The notes beneath the pieces are model-generated. The model ran no database searches. It saw nothing but the letters and a program-made list of their open reading frames with translations, and was not told where the DNA came from. This document shows, one piece after another, positions 7,758 through 15,033 of a DNA stretch of 15,033 nucleotides; positions within the stretch are counted from its first letter, which is position 1, and each line of letters opens with the position of its first letter. The translations under genes were made by a program, and so were the position numbers. The stretch is from Desulfuromusa sp. (GTDB lineage: Bacteria; Desulfobacterota; Desulfuromonadia; Desulfuromonadales; Geopsychrobacteraceae), in assembly GCA_023145655.1 (NCBI GenBank), contig JAGLDI010000137.1, positions 1 to 15,033 on the forward strand. The letters are read 5' to 3'.

Positions 7758-10700
7758 TTGGAAGATATTTTCAGTCTCTTTGACCGCCCGAAAGACCCAT
7801 TGAGTTTTAACTCCATTCAACTTTCGTTGGCGTCGCCGGAAAAAATCCGTGAGCGTTCATTTGGTGAAGTAAAAAAGCCGGAAACCATCAACTACAGGAC
7901 TTTTAAGCCGGAGCGTGATGGCCTTTTCTGCGCCAAGATATTTGGTCCAACCAAGGACTATGAATGTAATTGCGGTAAATATAAGCGGATGAAACATCGC
8001 GGTATTGTTTGTGAAAAATGCGGTGTTGAGGTTATTCCGAGCAAGGTTCGGCGTGAACGGTTGGGGCATATTGATCTGGCTTGTCCAGTTGCCCATATCT
8101 GGTTTCTCAAGTCTTTACCGTCGCGGATAGGTGCATTGCTGGACATGACCTTGAAGGATCTGGAGAAGGTCCTTTATTTTGAGGCCTATGTGGTTCTTGA
8201 TCCTGGCGAAACATCTCTGGTGAAGGGGCAATTGCTTCCTGAAGATAAATACAGCGAGGCAATGGATGAATTTGCCGGACAATTTGTCGCAGGAATGGGT
8301 GCTGAAGCGGTTCGTGAATTATTGGTTGAAATCGATCTGGTTGGGGTTGGTGACCAGCTGCGGATCGAAATGAAAGAGGCAACCAGTGAAGCCAAACGGA
8401 AAAAGGTTTCAAAGCGGCTGAAGGTTATTAATTCATTCCGTCAGAGTGGTAATTTGCCGGAATGGATGATTCTCGAAACCGTCCCGGTTCTCCCTCCAGA
8501 GCTGCGCCCGTTGGTTCCTCTGGATGGCGGTCGATTCGCAACTTCGGATCTGAATGATCTCTATCGCCGGGTCATCAATCGGAATAATCGTCTTAAGCGA
8601 CTGATGGAACTACGTGCTCCAGAAGTTATTATCCGCAACGAAAAGCGGATGCTTCAAGAGGCAGTCGATGCCCTCTTTGATAACGGTCGGCGTGGCCGGG
8701 CAATTACTGGTCCGAGTAAGCGTCCACTGAAGTCATTGTCCGATATGCTTAAAGGCAAGGGCGGTCGTTTCCGCCAGAATCTGCTTGGTAAGCGGGTCGA
8801 TTACTCTGGACGATCAGTTATCGTTGTTGGTCCTGAGTTGAAACTGCACCAATGTGGTTTGCCGAAAAAAATGGCTCTTGAACTGTTTAAACCTTTCATC
8901 TACCAAAAACTCGATGAGAGAGGTTTATCAACGACAGTTAAAAGTGCCAAGAAAATGGTAGAAAAAGAGAAGTCCGAAGTCTGGGATGTTCTGGAGGAAG
9001 TGATTAAAGAGCATCCAGTTATGTTGAACCGGGCTCCGACTCTTCACCGTCTTGGTATTCAAGCTTTTGAGCCGGTTTTGATCGAAGGTAAGGCAATTCA
9101 ATTGCACCCGCTGGTCTGTACTGCTTTTAACGCTGACTTTGACGGTGACCAGATGGCAGTCCATCTGCCCCTTTCGGTGGAGAGTCAGATGGAAGCCCGA
9201 GTGCTGATGATGTCGACGAACAACATCCTCTCACCAGCCAGTGGAAAGCCAATTATCGTTCCGTCTCAGGATATGGTTCTCGGGTTATATTATATGACCA
9301 AAGAACGTCCATTTGTGACTGGTACCGGTAAAGTGTTTGCCTCGCGGGAAGAGGTTCGCATGGCTTATGATTCTGGTGAAGCTGATCTTCAGGCTGCAAT
9401 CACTGTTCGTATGTCTCCTGTTGAGGGGGCTCCGGTTGAGCGTATTGCCACAACGGTCGGACGTATTTTATTTCGTGAAGTTGTCCCTGATGCTATTGAC
9501 TTCAAGCATGTTAATAACGTTATGGGTAAAAAGCAGGTTGCCGATCTTATTGATATCAGCTTCCGTTTTGCCGGGAATAAAGAGACGGTTATTCTTGCGG
9601 ATAAAATCAAGGAGACCGGTTTCCGTTACTCAAGTTTGGCCGGGGTTTCAATCTGCCTTGATGATATGGTCATTCCAACAACAAAACAGGCAAGAATCAA
9701 AGTTTCAGCAAATGAGGTCAAAGATATCCAGCGGCAGTATACCGAGGGTCTGATCACCGATGGGGAGCGCTACAACAAGGTTATTGATATCTGGGCCAAG
9801 TGTACGGAGGATATTGCCGGGACCATGTTGGGCAATATCGCTGTTGAAAAAATAACCTCCGAGAACGGGGAGGAAGTTGAAGTTTCATCATTTAACGCGA
9901 TCCATATGATGGCCGATTCCGGTGCGCGGGGGAGTGCGCAACAGATTCGCCAGCTGGCTGGAATGCGTGGATTGATGGCTAAGCCGGATGGTTCAATTAT
10001 TGAAACGCCGATTACTGCTAACTTCCGTGAAGGGCTGACGGTTCTGCAGTACTTTATTTCAACTCACGGTGCCCGTAAGGGTCTAGCCGATACAGCGTTG
10101 AAAACAGCAAACTCCGGTTACTTGACCAGACGTCTGGTTGATGTTGCCCAGGATGCCATCATCATCGAACAGGATTGTGACACGATTGATGGGATAGAAG
10201 TCTCCTCTCTGACCGAAGGTGGTGAAGTTATCGAACGGGTCGGCGACCGGATTCTTGGTCGGGTAGCATTGGACGATATTGTTGATCCGGTTACCGATAA
10301 GCTTCTGGTTGAAGCAAACCAATTGATCGATGAGGCACTGGTTGCAGTCATTGAAGATGCCGGAATTGAGAGGGTTAAAATTCGCTCTGTTCTCACCTGT
10401 AAGAGTAAGCGTGGTATCTGTGCTTATTGTTATGGTCGAGATCTGGCGCGGGGCCATCTGGTCAACCTTGGTGAGGCCGTTGGTGTCATTGCGGCACAGT
10501 CAATCGGTGAACCTGGTACTCAGCTGACCATGCGGACTTTCCATATCGGTGGTACCGCTTCACGGCGTGCTGAACAGACGGCATTGGAAGCACGGTTTGA
10601 TGGTTCGCTCAAATTTATTGAATTGACAACGGTTGACAATGCCGAAGGTTTCCCGGTGGTTATGAACCGTAAAGGTGAAATTGCCGTTGTTGATAAGACC

Positions 10701-11912
10701 GGTCGTGAGCGTGAACGTTATTCAGTTGTTTATGGTGCCAGATTGACTCGACACGAAGGTGGAGAGATCAAGAGTGGTGAAATGTTAGCAGAATGGGATC
10801 CCTACACGGTTCCAATTATTACCGAGGTTGGTGGTGTTGTTCACTATGGTGATATAGCCGAAGGGGTCACGATGGAAGAGCAGGTTGATGAGGTGACCGG
10901 CCTTTCACGTAAGGTTGTTACGGAGGCTAAATCTGCCGACAAGCGACCACGGATAACTCTGAAGGGAGAGGATGGCAAAACTGTCAAGTTGCCAAGCGGA
11001 ACACAGGCTCGTTACATGTTACCAATTGGTGCCAATATCTCTGTAGAAGAGGGGATGGTCCTTCATGCAGGAGCTATCCTTGCTAAGATCCCGCGTGAGA
11101 CAACCAAGACCAAGGACATTACCGGAGGTCTGCCCCGTGTTGCCGAACTGTTTGAAGCACGAAAACCAAAGGAGCTTGCGGTCATTTCTGAAATTGACGG
11201 GGTTGTTTCCTACGGCAAGGATTCCAAAGGGAAGCGCAAGATTATTGTTACTCCTGAATTCGGAGATCCCGGTGAATACCTCATCCCTAAAGGGAAGCAT
11301 ATTTCAGTACATGAGGGGGACTCTATTCATGCAGGTGAAGAGCTGGTTGATGGGTCCAGCAATCCGCACGATATCCTAAGGGTTCTTGGTAGTAAGGAAC
11401 TTTCAAAATATCTCGTCGATGAAGTTCAGGAAGTTTATCGTCTCCAGGGAGTTAACATCAACGATAAGCATATTGAGACGATTGTTCGACAGATGCTGCG
11501 GAAGGTGCAGATCAAGGATGTAGGCGATGCTAATTTCCTGATCGATGATCAGATTGATCGTTGGGTCTTTGAGGCGGAAAACAATAAGGTTATAGCTGCT
11601 GGTGGAGACCCTGCAATCGGTGAATCGATTATGTTGGGGATCACAAAGGCATCGCTATCAACGGAGTCATTTATCTCTGCAGCTTCTTTCCAGGAGACGA
11701 CAAAGGTGCTGACGCAGGCTTCAATCCAGGGGAAAGTTGACTTACTCCGAGGGCTGAAGGAAAACGTTATCATGGGTCGTTTGATTCCTGCCGGAACAGG
11801 AGTTGCCAAGTATCGTTCTGCAGAACTGTTGATTCCGGAACCTGCAATTAAGATGGAAGAGCCAATTGAGATAGATGATACGGAAATAGAAGCACCTGTA
11901 GAGGCCGATTAG
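7758..11912 (+). CDS. rpoC: DNA-directed RNA polymerase subunit beta'
   Basis: Beta' carries the catalytic magnesium and the clamp. The 1384-residue product has the N-terminal zinc site C70/C72/C85/C88, the catalytic motif NADFDGD with D460/D462/D464 (same numbers as E. coli), and the second zinc site C807/C881/C888/C891. The trigger loop begins at [19 protein letters not shown] and includes H929. An insert of roughly 180 residues then separates it from [20 protein letters not shown] at 1117 onward, as in the SI3 insert of proteobacterial beta'. The C-terminus ends in an acidic tail. The start is TTG at 7758, 8 nt after GAGGAG (7744-7749). It gives the family N-terminus MEDIF, whereas the ATG at 7751 is out of frame. 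The gene is 77 nt after rpoB. Confidence 0.98.
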   Translation: MEDIFSLFDRPKDPLSFNSIQLSLASPEKIRERSFGEVKKPETINYRTFKPERDGLFCAKIFGPTKDYECNCGKYKRMKHRGIVCEKCGVEVIPSKVRRERLGHIDLACPVAHIWFLKSLPSRIGALLDMTLKDLEKVLYFEAYVVLDPGETSLVKGQLLPEDKYSEAMDEFAGQFVAGMGAEAVRELLVEIDLVGVGDQLRIEMKEATSEAKRKKVSKRLKVINSFRQSGNLPEWMILETVPVLPPELRPLVPLDGGRFATSDLNDLYRRVINRNNRLKRLMELRAPEVIIRNEKRMLQEAVDALFDNGRRGRAITGPSKRPLKSLSDMLKGKGGRFRQNLLGKRVDYSGRSVIVVGPELKLHQCGLPKKMALELFKPFIYQKLDERGLSTTVKSAKKMVEKEKSEVWDVLEEVIKEHPVMLNRAPTLHRLGIQAFEPVLIEGKAIQLHPLVCTAFNADFDGDQMAVHLPLSVESQMEARVLMMSTNNILSPASGKPIIVPSQDMVLGLYYMTKERPFVTGTGKVFASREEVRMAYDSGEADLQAAITVRMSPVEGAPVERIATTVGRILFREVVPDAIDFKHVNNVMGKKQVADLIDISFRFAGNKETVILADKIKETGFRYSSLAGVSICLDDMVIPTTKQARIKVSANEVKDIQRQYTEGLITDGERYNKVIDIWAKCTEDIAGTMLGNIAVEKITSENGEEVEVSSFNAIHMMADSGARGSAQQIRQLAGMRGLMAKPDGSIIETPITANFREGLTVLQYFISTHGARKGLADTALKTANSGYLTRRLVDVAQDAIIIEQDCDTIDGIEVSSLTEGGEVIERVGDRILGRVALDDIVDPVTDKLLVEANQLIDEALVAVIEDAGIERVKIRSVLTCKSKRGICAYCYGRDLARGHLVNLGEAVGVIAAQSIGEPGTQLTMRTFHIGGTASRRAEQTALEARFDGSLKFIELTTVDNAEGFPVVMNRKGEIAVVDKTGRERERYSVVYGARLTRHEGGEIKSGEMLAEWDPYTVPIITEVGGVVHYGDIAEGVTMEEQVDEVTGLSRKVVTEAKSADKRPRITLKGEDGKTVKLPSGTQARYMLPIGANISVEEGMVLHAGAILAKIPRETTKTKDITGGLPRVAELFEARKPKELAVISEIDGVVSYGKDSKGKRKIIVTPEFGDPGEYLIPKGKHISVHEGDSIHAGEELVDGSSNPHDILRVLGSKELSKYLVDEVQEVYRLQGVNINDKHIETIVRQMLRKVQIKDVGDANFLIDDQIDRWVFEAENNKVIAAGGDPAIGESIMLGITKASLSTESFISAASFQETTKVLTQASIQGKVDLLRGLKENVIMGRLIPAGTGVAKYRSAELLIPEPAIKMEEPIEIDDTEIEAPVEAD

Positions 11913-11980
11913 GGAGATTAAGTTATTAATTCTGAGCTCTTCTAGTCAATAAAGAATATTTTACAGGCAAAAGAAAGAGC

Positions 11981-12007
11981 TTGACAAAGCCAAAGCTGAT
12001 TGATAAT
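11981..12007 (+). promoter_or_regulatory. Predicted sigma-70 promoter for rpsL-rpsG-fusA
   Basis: A consensus -35 TTGACA (11981-11986) is followed after 15 bp by GATAAT (12002-12007), five of six matches to TATAAT. A shifted -10, TAATGT (12004-12009), would give 17 bp spacing but a poorer match. The bases after the -10, GTCAGCGGG, are GC-rich, as in discriminators of stringently controlled ribosomal promoters. It sits in the 168-nt rpoC-rpsL gap, the longest-spaced junction after rpoB, and would start a separate str-operon transcript near 12014. No clear terminator follows rpoC, so read-through is also likely. Confidence 0.6.
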
Positions 12008-12051
12008 GTCAGCGGGTTTTTCCCCACGGAAATGTCAGTCTGAATGGCTGA
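12005..12051 (+). other. rpsL leader with two alternative hairpins
   Basis: The 3' arm GGCTGA (12046-12051) can pair locally with TCAGTC (12035-12040, one G-U, loop TGAAT), or its GCTGA can pair instead with TCAGC at 12009-12013. The two choices exclude each other. They arise because AATGTCAG is repeated at 12005-12012 and 12031-12038. The structure lies just upstream of GGGAGA (12069-12074), the rpsL ribosome binding site. Whether a ribosomal protein such as S7 binds here is unknown. The stems are short, so confidence is low. Confidence 0.35.
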
Positions 12052-12080
12052 AAAAATGCAAGAGATTTGGGAGAATCTAG

Positions 12081-12452
12081 ATGCCAACAATTAACCAATT
12101 GATCCGCAATGGGCGCAAGAAAAAGGTTGTAAAATCAACCGCGCCAGCACTTAAGTCTTGTCCGCAGAGACGTGGGGTTTGTACTCGTGTTTACACAACG
12201 ACTCCAAAAAAACCTAACTCCGCTTTGCGGAAGGTTGCTCGTGTACGTTTGACTAATGGGATTGTCGTAACTTCCTATATCCCCGGGGTTGGACATAATC
12301 TGCAGGAGCACTCTGTTGTTTTAATTCGTGGTGGTCGGGTTAAAGATTTGCCCGGCGTCCGTTATCATATTGTGCGTGGCACTCTCGATCTAGCTGGTGT
12401 TAAGGATCGTAGGCAGGGCCGCTCTAAATACGGCGCTAAGCGCCCGAAGTAA
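12081..12452 (+). CDS. rpsL: 30S ribosomal protein S12
   Basis: S12 lies at the decoding centre and governs tRNA selection accuracy. The 123-residue basic protein is full length and opens with the typical [13 protein letters not shown]. The streptomycin-relevant lysines are wild type: K43 within [11 protein letters not shown] and K88 within [14 protein letters not shown]89 is the residue that RimO methylthiolates in other bacteria. The tail ends [17 protein letters not shown] at 12069-12074 sets the ATG at 12081. It is the first gene of the str-type set and is 27 nt from rpsG. Confidence 0.99.
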   Translation: MPTINQLIRNGRKKKVVKSTAPALKSCPQRRGVCTRVYTTTPKKPNSALRKVARVRLTNGIVVTSYIPGVGHNLQEHSVVLIRGGRVKDLPGVRYHIVRGTLDLAGVKDRRQGRSKYGAKRPK

Positions 12453-12479
12453 CTTAAAAAGTCTGAGGAAGAGGACGCT

Positions 12480-12950
12480 ATGCCAAGGAGAAGAGAGGTC
12501 CCTAAGCGGATCATCTTGCCTGACCCTAAATTCGGGGATCTGCAGGTTGCCAAGTTTGTTAATAATGTCATGGTAGACGGAAAAAAGAGTACCGCTGAGC
12601 AGATTGTTTACGGCGCTTTTGATTTAGTTGCCGAGCGTTCAGGGAATGACCCTCTTGAAGTTTTCAAGACGGCCATGGAGAATGTTCGACCAGTTCTAGA
12701 GGTGAAATCGCGTCGTGTCGGTGGCTCTACCTACCAGGTTCCAATTGAGGTGAGCCCATCTCGCCGCACTGCGTTGGCGATGCGTTGGATCGCAACTCAT
12801 GCCAAGGCGCGGAGTGAAAAGACCATGCGTGAGCGTCTTGCCGGAGAGTTTCTAGATGCTTTTAATAACCGCGGCGCAGCAGTTAAGAAGCGTGAAGATA
12901 CGCACCGTATGGCAGAAGCTAATAAGGCTTTTGCTCATTACCGTTGGTAG
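12480..12950 (+). CDS. rpsG: 30S ribosomal protein S7
   Basis: S7 nucleates assembly of the 30S head and contacts the E-site tRNA; in E. coli it represses its own operon by binding the rpsL-rpsG spacer. The 156-residue product has the family start PRRREVPKR, the [23 protein letters not shown] segment (broken here as [10 protein letters not shown] at about 63-72 and [12 protein letters not shown] at about 74-85), and the common C-terminus ending AFAHYRW. GAGG at 12471-12474 precedes the ATG. The spacer to rpsL is only 27 nt, too short for the roughly 100-nt E. coli S7 target, so control must differ or lie elsewhere. Confidence 0.98.
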   Translation: MPRRREVPKRIILPDPKFGDLQVAKFVNNVMVDGKKSTAEQIVYGAFDLVAERSGNDPLEVFKTAMENVRPVLEVKSRRVGGSTYQVPIEVSPSRRTALAMRWIATHAKARSEKTMRERLAGEFLDAFNNRGAAVKKREDTHRMAEANKAFAHYRW

Positions 12951-12977
12951 TTCAGTCGTTGAGATCAGGAGTATTTT

Positions 12978-15033
12978 GTGGCACGTAAGGTTTCTTTAGA
13001 TAAAACCCGCAATATCGGCATCATGGCCCATATTGATGCGGGTAAGACGACAACTACGGAACGTATCCTCTATTATACGGGTGTTTCGCACAAGATTGGT
13101 GAAGTCCATGATGGGGCTGCCACCATGGATTGGATGGAGCAGGAGCAGGAGCGCGGTATTACTATCACCTCGGCAGCAACTACCTGTTTCTGGAAAGATC
13201 ACCGGGTCAATATTATAGACACTCCCGGGCACGTTGACTTCACTATAGAGGTTGAGCGCTCGTTGAAGGTCTTGGATGGCTCAGTTGCGGTTTTTTGCTC
13301 GGTTGGTGGTGTTGAGCCACAATCTGAGACGGTTTGGCGTCAAGCTGACAAGTATGGTGTTCCAAGGATTGCTTTTATAAATAAGATGGACCGGACCGGC
13401 GCTGATTTTACCCGTGGTGTCGATATGATCCGTGAACGTCTTGCGGCAAACCCTCTGCCGTTACAGTTGCCGATAGGTTCTGAAGAAAATTTCCGTGGGT
13501 TGGTTGACTTGGTCGCCATGCAGGCGATTGTCTGGGATGATGAGTCTATGGGGGCAAAATACGAGGTTGTTGAGATCCCTGCTGATATGGCAGATGAGGT
13601 CGAAATGGCTCGTGAGGCGTTGTTGGAGGAGGTTTGCTCCTATGATGACGATCTGATGGAAAAATATTTAAGTGGTGAAGAGCTGTCCCTGGAAGAGATT
13701 AAAGAAGCTATCCGTAAAGGAACCCGTGATATCGATTTTTGTCCGGTTCTGTGCGGTAGTGCATTTAAGAATAAGGGGGTTCAGACTTTACTTGATGCGG
13801 TTATTGATTACATGCCTTCTCCACTGGATGTTAAGCCGATCAAGGGTATTCATCCTGATACAGGTGAAGAGTTGACACGCCCGGCGGATGATGAAGCCCC
13901 TTTTGCTGCTCTGGCATTTAAAATCATGACCGACCCATTTGTTGGCCAGTTGAGTTTTTTCAGGGTCTATTCCGGGGTTGCAGAGTCTGGTACAACGGTT
14001 TTGAATTCAACCAAGGGGCGGAAGGAACGTTTTGGTCGTCTGTTGAAGATGCACGCGAACAAGCGTGAGGAGATCAAGCAGGTCTACTCAGGAGATATTG
14101 CAGCTGCTGTTGGTCTGAAGAATACCACAACTGGCGATACTCTTTGTGATATTCAGAACCCATCACTTCTTGAGTCGATGGAGTTCCCAGAGCCGGTTAT
14201 TCATCTCTCGGTCGAACCGAAGACCAAGGCGGATCAGGAAAAAATGGGGGTTGCTCTTGGTAAGCTTCTGGCTGAAGACCCTTCATTGAGAGTCAGAACC
14301 GATGAGGAAACCGGTCAAACCATCCTCTCCGGTATGGGCGAGTTGCATCTTGACGTTATTGTTGATCGGATGAAACGTGAGTTCAAGGTGGAGTGTAATG
14401 TTGGTGCCCCACAGGTTGCTTATCGTGAGTCGATTACTAAAACAGTTGAGGTTCAGGGTAAATTTGTTCGTCAGTCAGGTGGTCGTGGTCAATATGGCGA
14501 TTGCTGGTTGAGGCTTGAACCTGGTGAGGCGGGTGCTGGTTTCGAGTTTGTTGATGCAATTAAAGGTGGGGTCATTCCACGCGAATATATCCCCGCTGTT
14601 GGCAAGGGAGCTAGGGAAGCGTCTGAAAATGGCGTCCTGGCAGGATTCCCTCTTGTTGATGTCAAGGTAACTTGCTTTGACGGCTCGTACCATGATGTTG
14701 ACTCAAATGAGATGGCATTCAAGATTGCTGGTTCAATAGGATTTAAGGATGGTGCAAGAAAAGCAGGACCGCTTCTGCTTGAGCCCATCATGGCTGTTGA
14801 AGTTGTCGTGCCCGAAGAGTATATGGGTGATGTTATTGGTGACTTGAACAGTCGACGTGGTCGTGTCATGGGTATGGATTCCCGTGGTGGTGCTCAGGTC
14901 GTGGAAGCACATGTTCCATTGTCAAGTATGTTTGGCTATGCGACAGATTTACGCAGTGCAACCCAGGGGCGAGCAACTTATACGATGGTTTTTGATCATT
15001 ATGATCCCGCACCAAAAGCAATTAGTGAAGAAA
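12978..15033 (+). CDS. fusA: Elongation factor G (3' end beyond the window)
   Basis: EF-G is the GTPase that drives translocation and, with RRF, ribosome recycling. A single open frame runs from GTG 12978 to the window end, 685 full codons of a usual 690 or so, so only about seven residues and the stop are missing. The G motifs are AHIDAGKT (17-24), RGIT in switch I, DTPGH (81-85, with catalytic-type H85) and NKMD (135-138). Domain IV has GGRGQYG (501-507) and the tip residue H572 in HDVDSNE. AGGAG at 12967-12971 fixes the GTG start, which yields [15 protein letters not shown]. The gene is 27 nt after rpsG, and a tuf gene usually follows. It is the canonical housekeeping type. Confidence 0.98.
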   Translation, partial: MARKVSLDKTRNIGIMAHIDAGKTTTTERILYYTGVSHKIGEVHDGAATMDWMEQEQERGITITSAATTCFWKDHRVNIIDTPGHVDFTIEVERSLKVLDGSVAVFCSVGGVEPQSETVWRQADKYGVPRIAFINKMDRTGADFTRGVDMIRERLAANPLPLQLPIGSEENFRGLVDLVAMQAIVWDDESMGAKYEVVEIPADMADEVEMAREALLEEVCSYDDDLMEKYLSGEELSLEEIKEAIRKGTRDIDFCPVLCGSAFKNKGVQTLLDAVIDYMPSPLDVKPIKGIHPDTGEELTRPADDEAPFAALAFKIMTDPFVGQLSFFRVYSGVAESGTTVLNSTKGRKERFGRLLKMHANKREEIKQVYSGDIAAAVGLKNTTTGDTLCDIQNPSLLESMEFPEPVIHLSVEPKTKADQEKMGVALGKLLAEDPSLRVRTDEETGQTILSGMGELHLDVIVDRMKREFKVECNVGAPQVAYRESITKTVEVQGKFVRQSGGRGQYGDCWLRLEPGEAGAGFEFVDAIKGGVIPREYIPAVGKGAREASENGVLAGFPLVDVKVTCFDGSYHDVDSNEMAFKIAGSIGFKDGARKAGPLLLEPIMAVEVVVPEEYMGDVIGDLNSRRGRVMGMDSRGGAQVVEAHVPLSSMFGYATDLRSATQGRATYTMVFDHYDPAPKAISEE

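Noticed and set aside
11935..11981. AGCTCTT/AAGAGCT inverted repeat after rpoC as a terminator
   Set aside because: Seven base pairs across a loop of more than 30 nt and no T tract; it does not look like an intrinsic terminator.

Overview
The window is a chromosomal housekeeping supercluster on the + strand. Its order is tuf(3' end)-rpmG-tRNA-Trp-secE-nusG-rplK-rplA-[L10 leader]-rplJ-rplL-[attenuator]-rpoB-rpoC-[promoter/leader]-rpsL-rpsG-fusA(partial). Every gene is a highly conserved component of translation, transcription or Sec secretion. Moderate GC, proteobacteria-type RpoB (1366 aa) and RpoC (1384 aa, with a large insert after the first half of the trigger loop), a zinc-binding L33 and the RpoC N-terminus beginning MEDIF all suggest a Desulfobacterota/Desulfuromonadales (Geobacter/Desulfuromonas-like) bacterium. 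That placement is recalled from family sequences, not searched.

Region 1 (1-1115): the last codons of an EF-Tu gene, a hairpin, the 49-codon rpmG, a complete tRNA-Trp with encoded CCA, then secE and nusG. Region 2 (1151-3417): the L11-L1 and L10-L12 ribosomal stalk and L1-arm genes, separated by a 174-nt leader that carries a recognisable L10 leader element and a possible anti-Shine-Dalgarno helix. Region 3 (3418-11912): rpoB and rpoC, set off from rplL by a 13-bp perfect hairpin that looks like an attenuator and a 162-nt spacer. Region 4 (11913-15033): a good TTGACA-type promoter and a short structured leader, then rpsL, rpsG and fusA. fusA runs off the window about seven codons before its expected end.

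The genes act together: EF-Tu and EF-G work on the ribosomal stalk built by L10/L12 and the adjacent L11; NusG binds the RNA polymerase made from rpoB and rpoC and can contact the ribosome; SecE is part of the SecYEG translocon. There is no gene-free stretch longer than 174 nt. All long reverse-strand and off-frame reading frames look like shadows of these genes.

I found no mobile element, CRISPR array, defence system or unknown protein gene, and I do not think the window holds an undescribed protein system. The observations worth checking are RNA-level: the L10 leader, the rplL-rpoB attenuator and spacer, the rpsL promoter/leader, and the likely flanking pair of tuf genes.
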